From positions 496,001-560,000 of the forward strand of contig NZ_AP029612.1 in the NCBI RefSeq assembly GCF_040362915.1: a stretch of DNA of 64,000 nt. Reading direction: 5' to 3'. The stretch's first letter is position 1. Every line of letters starts with the position of its first letter. The DNA is from Sediminibacterium sp. KACHI17. GTDB taxonomy: Bacteria > Bacteroidota > Bacteroidia > Chitinophagales > Chitinophagaceae. Below the pieces are notes generated by a model, which was not told where the DNA came from, searched no databases, and saw nothing but the letters and a program-made list of their open reading frames with translations. Made by a program: the position numbers and the translations under genes. Positions 25,515-34,409 of the stretch are shown here, in pieces.

Positions 25515-27299
25515 ATGAAGCAAATCAGGAATTTTTGCATTATCGCACATATCGACCATGGGAAAAGTACGCTGGCAGACAGATTGTTAGAGCATACCAA
25601 GACCATTACTGAGCGTGAGATGATGGACCAGGTACTGGATGATATGGACCTGGAACGTGAAAAGGGGATTACCATTAAGAGTCACGCCATTCAGATCAAT
25701 TATAATTATAAAGGGGAGCAGTATGTGCTCAACCTGATCGATACTCCCGGACACGTGGATTTCAGTTATGAAGTGAGCCGTGCATTAGCGGCCTGTGAGG
25801 GTGCTTTATTGTTGGTAGATGCATCTCAGGGTATCCAGGCACAAACAATCAGTAATTTATACCTGGCGATTGAAAATGATCTGGAGATCATTCCTGTGAT
25901 CAATAAGATCGATATGGATGGGGCTAAGATCCCTGAAGTAACAGATCAGATCGTTGATTTGATCGGTTGTAAACAAGAAGATATTCTTTTAGCAAGTGGT
26001 AAATCAGGAATCGGTATCGAAGAAATTCTGGAAGCCATTGTAGAACGTATTCCGGCTCCGGAAGGTGATCCTGAAGCGCCGCTACAAGCTTTGATCTTTG
26101 ATAGTGTATTCAATAGTTTTCGTGGGATCATCGTTTATTACCGTATTCTGAATGGAGTATTGAAGAAAGGCGATAAGATCAGATTTGTGGCCAGTGGCAA
26201 TGATTATTTTGCGGATGAGGTAGGTGTATTGAAACTGAGCATGACTCCTAAACAGGAAGTGCGTGCAGGGGATGTAGGATATATCATTACGGGTATTAAG
26301 AATGCCAAAGAAGTGAAAGTGGGTGATACCATTACACTGGCAAGTAATCCCGGTGAAATGATCCACGGTTTTGAAGAAGTAAAGCCCATGGTATTTGCGG
26401 GTATCTTCCCGGTGAATACAGATGAATTTGAGGAGTTGCGTGATTGTATGGACAAACTCCAATTGAATGACGCTTCACTCACTTTTGAACTGGAAACTTC
26501 GCAAGCCCTTGGGTTTGGTTTCCGATGCGGGTTCTTAGGGTTACTCCATATGGAGATCATTCAGGAAAGATTGGAACGTGAGTTCAATCAAACGGTGATC
26601 ACAACCGTACCGAACGTAAGCTTCAATGCATACACTACCCGAGGTGAAAAGATCATCGTGAATAATCCGGCTGAAATGCCTGATGTAGTAAAGATCGATC
26701 GCATCGAAGAACCATTTATCAAAGCACAGATCATCACACTGCCTGATTATATCGGTAACATCATGACCCTTTGTTTGGGTAAACGTGGTATTCTCATCAA
26801 TCAAAGTTATCTCACACCTTCACGTGTGGAATTGATTTTTGAAATGCCATTGACTGAGATCGTATTTGATTTCTACGATAAGCTGAAAAGTTCAACTCGT
26901 GGTTATGCATCCTTCGATTATAGTCCGATCGGCTATCGTGAAGCAGATATTGTGAAGATGGATATCTTATTGAACGGTGATAAAGTAGATGCTTTAAGTG
27001 CATTGATTCACCGCAGTCGCGCACAGGATTTTGGTCGCAGACTTTGTGAAAAACTGAAAGAATTATTGCCTAAACAGCAATTCCAGATCGCGATACAAGC
27101 AGCTATTGGCGCAAAAGTCATTGCTCGTGAAAACATCAGTGCGATGCGTAAGGATGTAACTGCCAAATGTTATGGTGGTGATATCAGCCGTAAGCGAAAA
27201 CTGTTGGAAAAGCAAAAAGAAGGGAAGAAGCGTATGCGCCAAATTGGAAACGTAGAAGTGCCTCAGGAAGCGTTTTTGGCGGTACTTAAATTAGACTAA
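25515..27299 (+). CDS. lepA: elongation factor 4 (LepA), ribosome back-translocase GTPase
   Basis: A 594-residue translation GTPase that acts on stalled or mistranslocated ribosomes. The start is ATG 25515 ([19 protein letters not shown]); an in-frame TTG at 25470 adds an atypical leader. G1 AHIDHGKST (11-19), G3 [12 protein letters not shown]4 NKIDMDGA, then domain II, EF-G-like domains III and V, and the LepA-specific C-terminal domain ending with [22 protein letters not shown], which enters the peptidyl-transferase region. The stop overlaps a 27-bp inverted repeat shared with the convergent gene. Confidence 0.97.
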   Translation: MKQIRNFCIIAHIDHGKSTLADRLLEHTKTITEREMMDQVLDDMDLEREKGITIKSHAIQINYNYKGEQYVLNLIDTPGHVDFSYEVSRALAACEGALLLVDASQGIQAQTISNLYLAIENDLEIIPVINKIDMDGAKIPEVTDQIVDLIGCKQEDILLASGKSGIGIEEILEAIVERIPAPEGDPEAPLQALIFDSVFNSFRGIIVYYRILNGVLKKGDKIRFVASGNDYFADEVGVLKLSMTPKQEVRAGDVGYIITGIKNAKEVKVGDTITLASNPGEMIHGFEEVKPMVFAGIFPVNTDEFEELRDCMDKLQLNDASLTFELETSQALGFGFRCGFLGLLHMEIIQERLEREFNQTVITTVPNVSFNAYTTRGEKIIVNNPAEMPDVVKIDRIEEPFIKAQIITLPDYIGNIMTLCLGKRGILINQSYLTPSRVELIFEMPLTEIVFDFYDKLKSSTRGYASFDYSPIGYREADIVKMDILLNGDKVDALSALIHRSRAQDFGRRLCEKLKELLPKQQFQIAIQAAIGAKVIARENISAMRKDVTAKCYGGDISRKRKLLEKQKEGKKRMRQIGNVEVPQEAFLAVLKLD

Positions 27300-27366
27300 T
27301 CTTTGATTTTTTGATCTGTGATTTTTGATTTAATTCTTGAAATCACAGATCAAAAAATCAAAGATT
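27298..27366. repeat. 27-bp perfect inverted repeat spanning both stop codons
   Basis: Left arm 27298-27324 and right arm 27340-27366 match over 27 bp without mismatch (15-nt loop). The arms are made of 7-nt words of the TTTGATT/TTTTGAT kind. The left arm begins inside the lepA stop codon, and the right arm contains the stop of the minus-strand gene at 27358. A two-way terminator role is likely. Confidence 0.9.
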
Positions 27367-28248
27367 CCCTTTCTTTCTCGTTTGATCCGGATTCACCCTT
27401 CCATCGGGATTTACTTCTGTGATGTCTGCTTGATGTACCCATTTTCCACCGAGCCATTTGAATCCTTCAAAAGTACCATAGGGTACAAGGGTGTGTTTCT
27501 TTTTGTTATCACCTTCTTCACTCACCAGATGTGCCATTACGATCATATTTAATTCAGGATCATAATTGAGTTTGGCATTTGCATCTTTTTTGTATTCCAG
27601 GCAAAACCGAAAAGCGGGTTGTTTCGGTTTGATATCATCTTCACGATAATTAAAATAACGTCCGCCGAATTGAGGATTACCATTCACGTCAAAAGTTAAT
27701 ACCTCCATCCATTTTCGTGTGCTTCTGGCATCATTTTCATCATAACCGAAGAGGGTATAATATTTTCTGTTGTTATAACTGGTTTGTATGATGTTGTAAT
27801 ATACGGCACCGATCCAATTTTGATTGGTACGTACAGAATCAAACGGTGCTTCGGTGAATTTGGATGCATCAAATAATGGAATCAGTTTCAATGAGCCGTC
27901 ACTGGTGCGCATTTGTATGGCTCCTTTCTGACGAAAATGATTCATGTCCTCCATTTGTATTTGCCAGGTGAAGATCCGAAAGCTACTATCAGGCGCGTAT
28001 TGCTGTGAGATGGTGATCAAAGAATCAAAACGATAGCGAAAGGAATGCTGGGTACGTAGTGCTCTTACTAAACCACGTGTAAAAGCGCTGTCAGCTTTGA
28101 AACGATCAATGAATTGCTCTTCATTTAAAATAGCTGTGGCCAGAGGCTTGAGTTCATTTTCCATCTGTTGCAGTTGCATACGACCATCTTGCCCATGCAA
28201 CGACAGTGATGTAATGATCAGAAAGAGTAAGAACAATCTTTGCTTCAT
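27358..28248 (-). CDS. secreted protein of unknown function (conserved Bacteroidota type)
   Basis: A 296-residue exported protein; the ATG at 28248 (MKQRLFLLFLIITSLSLHGQ) gives a clean signal peptide, better than the in-frame start at 28266. No known domain is recognised. Features are many aromatic and charged residues, a short YYTLFGYDENDA segment and a C-terminal WVHQADITEVNPDG. It is the last gene of the seven-gene minus-strand operon that includes gmhA, so an envelope role is possible, inferred from position only. Confidence 0.65.
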   Translation of the reverse strand: MKQRLFLLFLIITSLSLHGQDGRMQLQQMENELKPLATAILNEEQFIDRFKADSAFTRGLVRALRTQHSFRYRFDSLITISQQYAPDSSFRIFTWQIQMEDMNHFRQKGAIQMRTSDGSLKLIPLFDASKFTEAPFDSVRTNQNWIGAVYYNIIQTSYNNRKYYTLFGYDENDARSTRKWMEVLTFDVNGNPQFGGRYFNYREDDIKPKQPAFRFCLEYKKDANAKLNYDPELNMIVMAHLVSEEGDNKKKHTLVPYGTFEGFKWLGGKWVHQADITEVNPDGRVNPDQTRKKGNL

Positions 28249-28298
28249 ACTGTAAAAATAACTCAATCGAAATGGTTCAATACAGTTTTAAGATTTTA

Positions 28299-28865
28299 TT
28301 ACAGACCTCTCAAATTTGATAAAGCTTCTGCAAAAGCAGGCAGATTTGAAAACCGAAGGTCAATATCCGGGTGAGGAAACGCAACTTCCGGATGGGTTGT
28401 GGCTACAAATACTGTATGCATACCTGCATTTCTGCCAAATCTCATATCGCTGGGTCTATTGCCCAACATGATACTTTTGGAAAGATCAATATCCGGAAAA
28501 TCTTGTTGTGCCTGAAAAGCCATGCCCGGATTGGGTTTGCGATTGGGAGAGTCATCGGAAAGATCGGAGCAGAAATAGATCTTGTCAATACTACCACCGG
28601 CTTTTTCAATTTCAAGGTTCATGTGACTGTGGATCTCCTGAAGATCTTCCAAACGCATCAAGCCCTTGCCGACACCTTTTTGATTTGTGACAAGAACAAT
28701 ATACCGAAACAAAGGTCGGAGATAAGCCAATGCATTGACTACGCCATCATAAAAATGAAACTCACCCTTGTGTAAGATGTAATCATTGTTCTTTTCATGA
28801 TTGATGACGCCATCTCGATCAAGAAATAAAGTCCAGTCTTTTGTAATATGCTCCAGTTGAAACAT
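28299..28865 (-). CDS. HAD-superfamily phosphatase, GmhB/histidinol-phosphatase-like, without zinc loop
   Basis: A 188-residue HAD-III family phosphatase. Motif I LFLDRDGVIN carries the nucleophile D16 and acid D18; motif II VTNQKGV; motif III KPNPGM; motif IV LGNRPSDMRFGRNAG. The layout matches D-glycero-D-manno-heptose 1,7-bisphosphate 7-phosphatase (GmhB). However, GmhB has a zinc loop with three Cys and one His before RKPxPGM, whereas here only one Cys remains (CSDLSDDSPNRKPNPGM). It sits 10 bases downstream of gmhA, so a heptose-phosphate substrate is plausible but unproven. Confidence 0.8.
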   Translation of the reverse strand: MFQLEHITKDWTLFLDRDGVINHEKNNDYILHKGEFHFYDGVVNALAYLRPLFRYIVLVTNQKGVGKGLMRLEDLQEIHSHMNLEIEKAGGSIDKIYFCSDLSDDSPNRKPNPGMAFQAQQDFPDIDLSKSIMLGNRPSDMRFGRNAGMHTVFVATTHPEVAFPHPDIDLRFSNLPAFAEALSNLRGL

Positions 28866-28875
28866 GTACCAATGC

Positions 28876-29454
28876 TTAGTCGTTAAAAATGGCCGCTTCT
28901 GTCAATTCGCAAATGATATGTCCGAGTAGGATATGACTTTCCTGAATACGCGGAGTAACAGTAGACGGAACATTGATCAAATGATCTGATAAGTCTTTCA
29001 TTTTACCGCCGGTAGCCCCTGTGAAGCCAATGGTAGTGATACCCTTGGCACGCGCGGTTTCAAAGGCTTTTACGATGTTTGGAGAATTGCCCGAAGTGCT
29101 AAGGCCGATCAATACATCACCTTTTTCCATAGTACCATCTACCAGGCGACTGTAGATGTCATCATAACTATAATCATTCGCAACAGCAGTTAAGTACGAG
29201 GTATTGCAATGTAATGCGTCAGAAGGCAAAGCGCGTCTGTTCTTATAAAATCTGCCGGAGAATTCAGCTGCTAAATGTTGCGCATCTGCAGCACTTCCTC
29301 CATTGCCACAAAACATCACTTTCTTACCGGCTTGAAAAGCGTGGATCACAGCATCAGTAGCGGCTTGTACTTTTTGCTGAAAAGAAGCATCGGATAAGAT
29401 CTCTTGCTTAACAGAAATAGAAGCAGCGATGATATCATAGATTTTTGTTGCCAT
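28876..29454 (-). CDS. gmhA: sedoheptulose 7-phosphate isomerase (SIS domain)
   Basis: First step of ADP-heptose synthesis for LPS core or surface glycans. It has 192 residues. The sugar-phosphate-binding loop CGNGGSAADAQHLAAEF includes zinc ligands H60 and E64. The C-terminal QESHILLGH supplies Q171 and H179, matching the spacing of the known GmhA zinc site. GLSTSGNSPNIV is the second phosphate-contact loop. Neighbours are a HAD phosphatase and two glycosyltransferases. No heptose kinase/adenylyltransferase (hldE) is visible in the window. Confidence 0.92.
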   Translation of the reverse strand: MATKIYDIIAASISVKQEILSDASFQQKVQAATDAVIHAFQAGKKVMFCGNGGSAADAQHLAAEFSGRFYKNRRALPSDALHCNTSYLTAVANDYSYDDIYSRLVDGTMEKGDVLIGLSTSGNSPNIVKAFETARAKGITTIGFTGATGGKMKDLSDHLINVPSTVTPRIQESHILLGHIICELTEAAIFND

Positions 29455-29475
29455 AGACTGTGATTTAATCGGTTA

Positions 29476-30609
29476 TTATTCAGCGGCCAGACTGCGGATA
29501 GCACTGGTGAGTACTTCCCAGCTGTATTTCTTTTTCTCTTCGCGAAGATGAAATAAAAAATGGTCTTCTCCTAAATTGTATAGTCGCTGAATGCCATCTG
29601 CGATCGCTTCAGGAGTTGGTTCCGTAACGATCCCTGCTTTTTCATGAGGTACCATTGCGGGTAAAGCCCCCACATTGGTTACCAACATGGGTTTTTCAAA
29701 ATGATAGGATAGAGGTGTGATGCCAGATTGAGTGGCATGTTTATACGGCTGTATCACAAAATCTGCAGCACATAGATACTTTCTCACTTCACTGTCCGGA
29801 ATAAAATCGGTTTTGAGTATCAACAGATCTCTGATCTTCAGTTCATCGATCAATGCATCATATTTTGCCTGATCTTCATAAAACTCCCCGGCGATCAGTA
29901 ATCGCGGTATCATTATTCCATTTTGCTTGAGTAATGCCATTGCTTTGAGCAATAAGTCCAGCCCTTTATATGCTCTGATAAAACCAAAAAATAAAATGAT
30001 GCGTTCTTCCTTTGGAAGATTTAGCAGCAGTCGTGCTTCTGTTTTAGAGATGGCTTCCCCAAAATTGTCATACAAAGGATGAATGACAACTTCAGCAGGT
30101 TTATTCGTAAAGGTTCTCAGGTCTGTAAATACTTTCTCACTCAGGGTAATGAAAGCATGGATCGGTTGAATAAAGTATCGTGTGAATGCATGATCACCCG
30201 GTCTTTTTTCATGTGGTATCACATTGTCTGCAATACAGATGATCTTTGTGTGACGATTTTTTTTAACTCCTCTTAAGATCGTACCTAAACATGGACCCAT
30301 GAAGGGTAACCAATATCGAACAACGATGAGGTCGGGACGTTCTTTTTGTATTTGTTTTCCTACCCTGATCCAATTGAATGGGTTGATGGAATTGATCACA
30401 CTTTTGATCTGCAGGTCTTTTGGTTCAGGCTCATTACCATATTGCGATTTGCCTGGAAACAGTAGGGATGGGTATTGTAAGGAGAAACTATAGATGGTTA
30501 CCTCATCACCTTCAGCTTGAAATTGTCTGGCCAGTCTTTCATTGAAAGTAGCAATACCACCACCTCTCAGTGGCCAGGCGGATCCTATGATGATGACTTT
30601 TTGATTCAT
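29476..30609 (-). CDS. glycosyltransferase family 4 (GT-B fold)
   Basis: A 377-residue retaining GT-B glycosyltransferase. The N-terminal SAWPLRGGGIATFNERLARQF is the acceptor-domain glycine loop. The C-terminal half has FFGFIRAYKGLDLLLKAMALL and the nucleotide-sugar site HATQSGITPLSYHFEKPML with VTEPTPEAIADGI. The usual EPFGxxxxE pattern is degenerate (HATQSGITPLSY). Sugar donor and acceptor are not predictable. It is in the middle of the seven-gene operon, 17 bases after the GT2 gene and 21 bases before gmhA. Confidence 0.88.
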   Translation of the reverse strand: MNQKVIIIGSAWPLRGGGIATFNERLARQFQAEGDEVTIYSFSLQYPSLLFPGKSQYGNEPEPKDLQIKSVINSINPFNWIRVGKQIQKERPDLIVVRYWLPFMGPCLGTILRGVKKNRHTKIICIADNVIPHEKRPGDHAFTRYFIQPIHAFITLSEKVFTDLRTFTNKPAEVVIHPLYDNFGEAISKTEARLLLNLPKEERIILFFGFIRAYKGLDLLLKAMALLKQNGIMIPRLLIAGEFYEDQAKYDALIDELKIRDLLILKTDFIPDSEVRKYLCAADFVIQPYKHATQSGITPLSYHFEKPMLVTNVGALPAMVPHEKAGIVTEPTPEAIADGIQRLYNLGEDHFLFHLREEKKKYSWEVLTSAIRSLAAE

Positions 30610-30626
30610 CCAAAAGGGAAGATAGG

Positions 30627-31571
30627 TTATTCCAGTCCGGAAGTTTCTTCGATCAAATACACATTTCTTTCGAAAGCATTGCGTGCGATCAATTCTGCAA
30701 CAAATCCTGTTAGGAACAATTGCATACCAATGATCATTGTTGTAAGTGCGATATAAAAAGAAGGTCTGTTGGTCAAAGAAAAATCCGACGATAAAAATTT
30801 AGAAATGATCAATGAAATACTGGCAATCAAACCGATCAAAAACGATAGGGTTCCTAAAAGCCCAAAGAATTGCATCGGTCTTTTACCAAATTTTCCAAGG
30901 AACATAATGGTAGCAAGATCTAAAAAGCCGTTTATAAATCTTTGCCAACCGAATTTACTCGTGCCATATTTACGTGGACGATGTTCTACTACCTTTTCAC
31001 CAATTCTTTTAAATCCACTCCATTTCGCTAGAATAGGAATATAGCGATGCATTTCTCCATAGACTTCAATGCTCTTGACTACTTTCTTACGATAAGCTTT
31101 TAGTCCGCAATTGAAATCATGCAAGCGTATTCCCGAGCTGCCTCTTGCAACAGCGTTGAATAGTTTGGATGGGATATTTTTGGTGAGGGTATTATCGTAA
31201 CGCTTTTTCTTCCATCCGCTTACCATGTCATAACCCTCTTCAAGGATCATACGTCTCAGTTCTGGAATTTCATCGGGAGAATCCTGCATATCAGCATCCA
31301 TGGTAATGATGACATCTCCTTGTGCCGCTTTAAAACCTTCATTCAAAGCTGCGGATTTGCCATAATTACGCTGAAACTTGATGCCTTTGAAACATGAATT
31401 CTTACTGCCAATTTCCTGAATTACAGACCAACTATTGTCCGTGCTGCCATCATCTATCAAGATGACTTCATAGCTATAGCCGTGTTTGTTCATGACAGAT
31501 TCTATCCACCCGCATAATTCGGGCAGTGATTCATCTTCATTCAGTAGTGGAACGACTATTGACAGATCCAT
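30627..31571 (-). CDS. GT2 polyprenyl-phosphate glycosyltransferase (DPM1/GtrB-like)
   Basis: A 314-residue membrane-anchored GT2 enzyme: LSIVVPLLNEDESLPEL, the nucleotide site VILIDDGSTDNSW, the DXD motif MDADMQDSPDEIPEL, then C-terminal two transmembrane helices (about 231-258 and 268-295). This is the DPM1/ArnC/GtrB pattern that loads a sugar onto a lipid carrier phosphate. It comes eight bases after the DUF4199 gene. With the next gene (GT4) it suggests assembly or modification of an envelope glycan. Confidence 0.9.
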   Translation of the reverse strand: MDLSIVVPLLNEDESLPELCGWIESVMNKHGYSYEVILIDDGSTDNSWSVIQEIGSKNSCFKGIKFQRNYGKSAALNEGFKAAQGDVIITMDADMQDSPDEIPELRRMILEEGYDMVSGWKKKRYDNTLTKNIPSKLFNAVARGSSGIRLHDFNCGLKAYRKKVVKSIEVYGEMHRYIPILAKWSGFKRIGEKVVEHRPRKYGTSKFGWQRFINGFLDLATIMFLGKFGKRPMQFFGLLGTLSFLIGLIASISLIISKFLSSDFSLTNRPSFYIALTTMIIGMQLFLTGFVAELIARNAFERNVYLIEETSGLE

Positions 31572-31579
31572 AAATGATT

Positions 31580-32122
31580 TTATAATTGGTCTTCGAATTT
31601 AGCTTCTCTTCTGATCACTAAGCTGATCAGTAATGATTTCACAAAGTTCCAGATTAAAGTAATACCCAGTCCTAAGAATATTTGTTTGAAAGAAGTATGC
31701 TTGGGTTCAGCTTCAACCTTGCCCATGGCTTCTTCCATTTGTTGCTCGGTTGCGCCAAATGACTCCATCATTTTCATGGTTTTTTGCATGGTGATCTCCA
31801 TCACTTTAGCAGTAAGATCAGGATCTACCAGGGCATATAACACATAGTTGCCAATAGCTTCGATCAACGCATAGATCACATAAGCCAGAAAACTGAATTT
31901 AAGTGCTTCCTGAAAACTCAATAAGTTATCATTGCTTTTGCGCAATTTGATACCGACAATGATCAATGTAACGATTACGTAAGGAATAAAAGTGGTAATA
32001 CCGGTGATCGATACAAAAGTATCCGTACTTCCGATAGACCATGCACCAAATGTAAGTGCGAGGTATATCAATCCGGTAATAATTCCGTAAGTAATGGCGG
32101 TTTGATTCAAGTTCGGTTTCAT
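31580..32122 (-). CDS. DUF4199 membrane protein
   Basis: A 180-residue protein with four predicted transmembrane helices (about 10-30, 39-59, 71-98 and 146-170) and a soluble amphipathic stretch between the third and fourth rich in Met, Glu and Lys (MEITMQKTMKMMESFGATEQQMEEAMGKVEAEP). It matches the Bacteroidota family DUF4199, of unknown function. It lies 12 bases after the dihydroorotase homologue and eight before the GT2 gene; to my knowledge this gene trio is a recurrent Bacteroidota neighbourhood. Confidence 0.85.
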   Translation of the reverse strand: MKPNLNQTAITYGIITGLIYLALTFGAWSIGSTDTFVSITGITTFIPYVIVTLIIVGIKLRKSNDNLLSFQEALKFSFLAYVIYALIEAIGNYVLYALVDPDLTAKVMEITMQKTMKMMESFGATEQQMEEAMGKVEAEPKHTSFKQIFLGLGITLIWNFVKSLLISLVIRREAKFEDQL

Positions 32123-32134
32123 GGTTGTGTTGGT

Positions 32135-33397
32135 TTATGGTTGATGAAGCTGTCCTTTATGGATGGTGGCGATCACTGCTCCCTTCATGGTCTTATTTAA
32201 AAAGGCACTGTTGTTCGATTTGCTTTTCAATGTCTCTTTGGTAAGCGTACTTGAAACAGTTGTAGAGAACAGTGTCAGTTCTGCTTTTGCACCTTCCTGT
32301 ATATGGGTCTGCGGTAATCCAAAAATATTACGGGCATTGATCGATAAAAGTGAAACGATCTGATCATTGCTCAATTCCGGTACAGATTCAACGAGTGCTG
32401 GTAATACGGTCTGCAGCCCCAGCATACCATAAGCTGCATATTCAAATTCACACGTTTTATGATCCCAATCCTGCGGAATATGATGTGAAGCGATACAATC
32501 GATAGAGCCATTTTTAACCGCAGCTCTTAATGCCATCATATCTTCTCTGGTTCTCAATGGAGGATTCACTTTGAGATTTGTATCATAAGTCTGTAAGTCT
32601 TCATCACAAAAGAACAAGTGATAAGGTGTGACACTACAAGTAATTTGTAAGCCTTCTTTTTTTGCTTCGTTGATCAATGCTACACTATTGGCAGTTGAGA
32701 TACCTGTGATATGTAGCTTAGATCCGGTATATCTTAAGAGGTCGATATCCCGCTTGATAATCAGTTCTTCTGCCAAGGCAGGTAATCCGGGTAATCCTAG
32801 TCTGGTTGATACAATGCCTTCATTGATCAATCCTCCGGCACCAATACTTTTATCGATCGGCATTTGAATCAATACGCCATCAAATGCTTTCACATACTGT
32901 AAGGCCTTCAAAAAAAGACCGGGTGACTGTACAGGTTGTAGTCCATCAGAGAAAGCCACAGCGCCGCTGTTACGCATATCATACATTTCAGCGAGTGTTT
33001 GTCCTTCTTTGTTTTTGGTAATGGCTCCGATCGGAAGAATGCTGGCTGGTAAACATTGTGAACCGAGGCGTATATATTCTACTTGTGCTTTATTATCTGT
33101 AACAGGTTTATTATCCGCTAATGCAAAGACATGCGTGAAGCCACCGGCTGCTGCTGCAGCAGACATGGTGGCAAGTGTTTCTTTATATTCAAATCCTGGG
33201 TCACAGGCATGAGCGAAAATATCTACCCATCCGGATGAAATGATGAGTTGTTCGGTGGTGATCTCTTGGTCAGCTTTTGTGTTGATCTTATCAGCGATCT
33301 GAGTAATGATTCCATCCTCAATAAAAATATCTTTGACCTTTCCGTTGTGTGCTGAATGTGGATCGGCAACCTTTGCCTGCCTGATGAGGATCTTCAT
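32135..33397 (-). CDS. dihydroorotase-like protein with degenerate active site
   Basis: Amidohydrolase-superfamily protein of 420 residues, clearly related to class I dihydroorotase (GFEYKETL, TNLKVNPPLRTREDM, NIFGLPQTHIQEGAKAELTLF). Its catalytic residues are mostly gone. The HxH metal motif reads F61-A-H63, the substrate Arg is C65, the HCED metal motif reads MPID (179-182), the HIS-T histidine is G232, and the catalytic Asp of ATDH is H305. Hence hydrolysis of dihydroorotate is unlikely. Non-catalytic DHO homologues that help assemble aspartate carbamoyltransferase are known in Pseudomonas, and pyrB is 8 kb away here. An in-frame start at 33553 would run across tRNA-Pro and is rejected. 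Confidence 0.85.
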   Translation of the reverse strand: MKILIRQAKVADPHSAHNGKVKDIFIEDGIITQIADKINTKADQEITTEQLIISSGWVDIFAHACDPGFEYKETLATMSAAAAAGGFTHVFALADNKPVTDNKAQVEYIRLGSQCLPASILPIGAITKNKEGQTLAEMYDMRNSGAVAFSDGLQPVQSPGLFLKALQYVKAFDGVLIQMPIDKSIGAGGLINEGIVSTRLGLPGLPALAEELIIKRDIDLLRYTGSKLHITGISTANSVALINEAKKEGLQITCSVTPYHLFFCDEDLQTYDTNLKVNPPLRTREDMMALRAAVKNGSIDCIASHHIPQDWDHKTCEFEYAAYGMLGLQTVLPALVESVPELSNDQIVSLLSINARNIFGLPQTHIQEGAKAELTLFSTTVSSTLTKETLKSKSNNSAFLNKTMKGAVIATIHKGQLHQP

Positions 33398-33510
33398 GTA
33401 GCGGGTATAAAATTTTGTGCAATATAACCTGAAATTTTCTTTTACCCCTATATTTGCAGCCCTAATCAAATCTGTGATTTTTTTGATCTCAGATCTTTGA
33501 TTTGATGAGA

Positions 33511-33584
33511 CGGGACGTAGCGCAGCCCGGTAGCGCGTTTGCATGGGGTGCAAGAGGTCGCTGGTTCGAATCCAGTCGTCCCGA
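33511..33584 (+). tRNA. tRNA-Pro (anticodon GGG)
   Basis: The acceptor CGGGACG pairs with CGTCCCG (33577-33583); the discriminator is A33584. The D arm has GCGCAGCCCGGTAGCGC. The anticodon stem is TTTGC/GCAAG with loop ATGGGGT and anticodon GGG. The T arm is CTGGTTCGAATCCAG. A TATATTTG box at 33449-33456 is a candidate -7 promoter element. Confidence 0.95.
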
Positions 33585-33586
33585 CG

Positions 33587-33620
33587 AAGAGGTTAAGTTG
33601 ATGCTTGACCTCTTTTTTTT
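33587..33620 (+). terminator. intrinsic terminator after tRNA-Pro
   Basis: AAGAGGTTAAG (33587-33597) pairs with CTTGACCTCTT (33604-33614), including one T-G pair, and runs into eight T. It starts three bases after the tRNA. Confidence 0.85.
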
Positions 33621-33621
33621 A

Positions 33622-33851
33622 GTTGACAGTTGACAGATGACAGGGGGACAATTTTTCAAAGTCAGATGTTGGATGTCTGATTGGTATATTATGAGTTATT
33701 CGTTAATGTAGGTTTTTATTAATAAGGATCTATTGAGAGGGGAACCTCATTTGTACTAAAAGCTACTCACCAACAGCAAAAAAAAGGCGAACAACAACTG
33801 TTCGCCTTTTTCTTTTCTATTTCTGTCAACTAAATACTGTCAACTGTCAAC
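33622..33851. repeat. split heptad element flanking the tRNA-Pro / ndk gap (GTTGACA words)
   Basis: The left set at 33622-33642 is GTTGACA twice and GATGACA. A second set at 33661-33681 has words GTCAGAT, GTTGGAT, GTCTGAT. The right set at 33823-33850 has CTGTCAA three times and CTAAATA. Arms 33622-33636 and 33837-33851 are a perfect 15-bp inverted repeat 200 bases apart. The sets enclose a classical GC hairpin (33778-33815). Confidence 0.75.
33778..33815 (-). terminator. bidirectional intrinsic terminator (ndk side and tRNA-Pro side)
   Basis: AAAAAGGCGAACA pairs with TGTTCGCCTTTTT (33781-33811) around ACAAC. The minus strand, which serves ndk, ends in a run of eight T; the plus strand also ends in five T. 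Confidence 0.88.
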
Positions 33852-33854
33852 CCT

Positions 33855-34271
33855 CTAGAATCTCTCCAATTTAGAGAAGAAGAAATCTCCTTCAATCGCA
33901 GCGTTTTCATCGCTATCACTTCCGTGAACAGCGTTTTCGCCAACTGAAGCAGCATATAGTTTGCGGATGGTTCCTTCTTCAGCTTGTGCAGGATTGGTAG
34001 CACCAATCAGTTTACGGAAATCGGCTACGGCATTCTCTTTTTCAAGAATGGCAGCAACGATCGGGCCGCTGCTCATGAATTCAACCAATTCACCAAAGAA
34101 AGGACGCTCACGATGGATATCATAAAACAGACCTGCTTGTTCAGGGGTCAGACGAGTCCACTTCATGGCTTTGATGCTGAAACCGGCTTTCACGATCTGG
34201 TCTAAAATAGCTCCGGTATGTCCTTTAGCGGTTGCATCCGGCTTAATCATGGTAAAAGTTCTGTTGCTCAT
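33855..34271 (-). CDS. ndk: nucleoside-diphosphate kinase
   Basis: Transfers the gamma-phosphate of ATP to nucleoside diphosphates. 138 residues from ATG 34271 ([13 protein letters not shown]); the longer in-frame start at 34316 adds an atypical leader. The active-site histidine is H116 in [12 protein letters not shown], and TMIKPDA is the N-terminal signature. Single gene, divergent from the DHH phosphoesterase, with its own terminator at 33778. Confidence 0.98.
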   Translation of the reverse strand: MSNRTFTMIKPDATAKGHTGAILDQIVKAGFSIKAMKWTRLTPEQAGLFYDIHRERPFFGELVEFMSSGPIVAAILEKENAVADFRKLIGATNPAQAEEGTIRKLYAASVGENAVHGSDSDENAAIEGDFFFSKLERF

Positions 34272-34409
34272 ATTACTTGCTTTATCAATTTCGGCGGCAA
34301 AAGTACAGGAAAGCAAGGCGTTTTGTGGAGTTTATCACAGGAATTTTGTTAAATGGTAGGAAAATCATTTGCCCAAACAGCGGGGAAACTGCAATTTTGC
34401 CGCCTGACT

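Noticed and set aside
33398..33553. 52-residue N-terminal extension of the dihydroorotase-like protein
   Set aside because: It runs antisense through tRNA-Pro and its leader has no family similarity; the ATG at 33397 matches the family start MKILIRQAKV.
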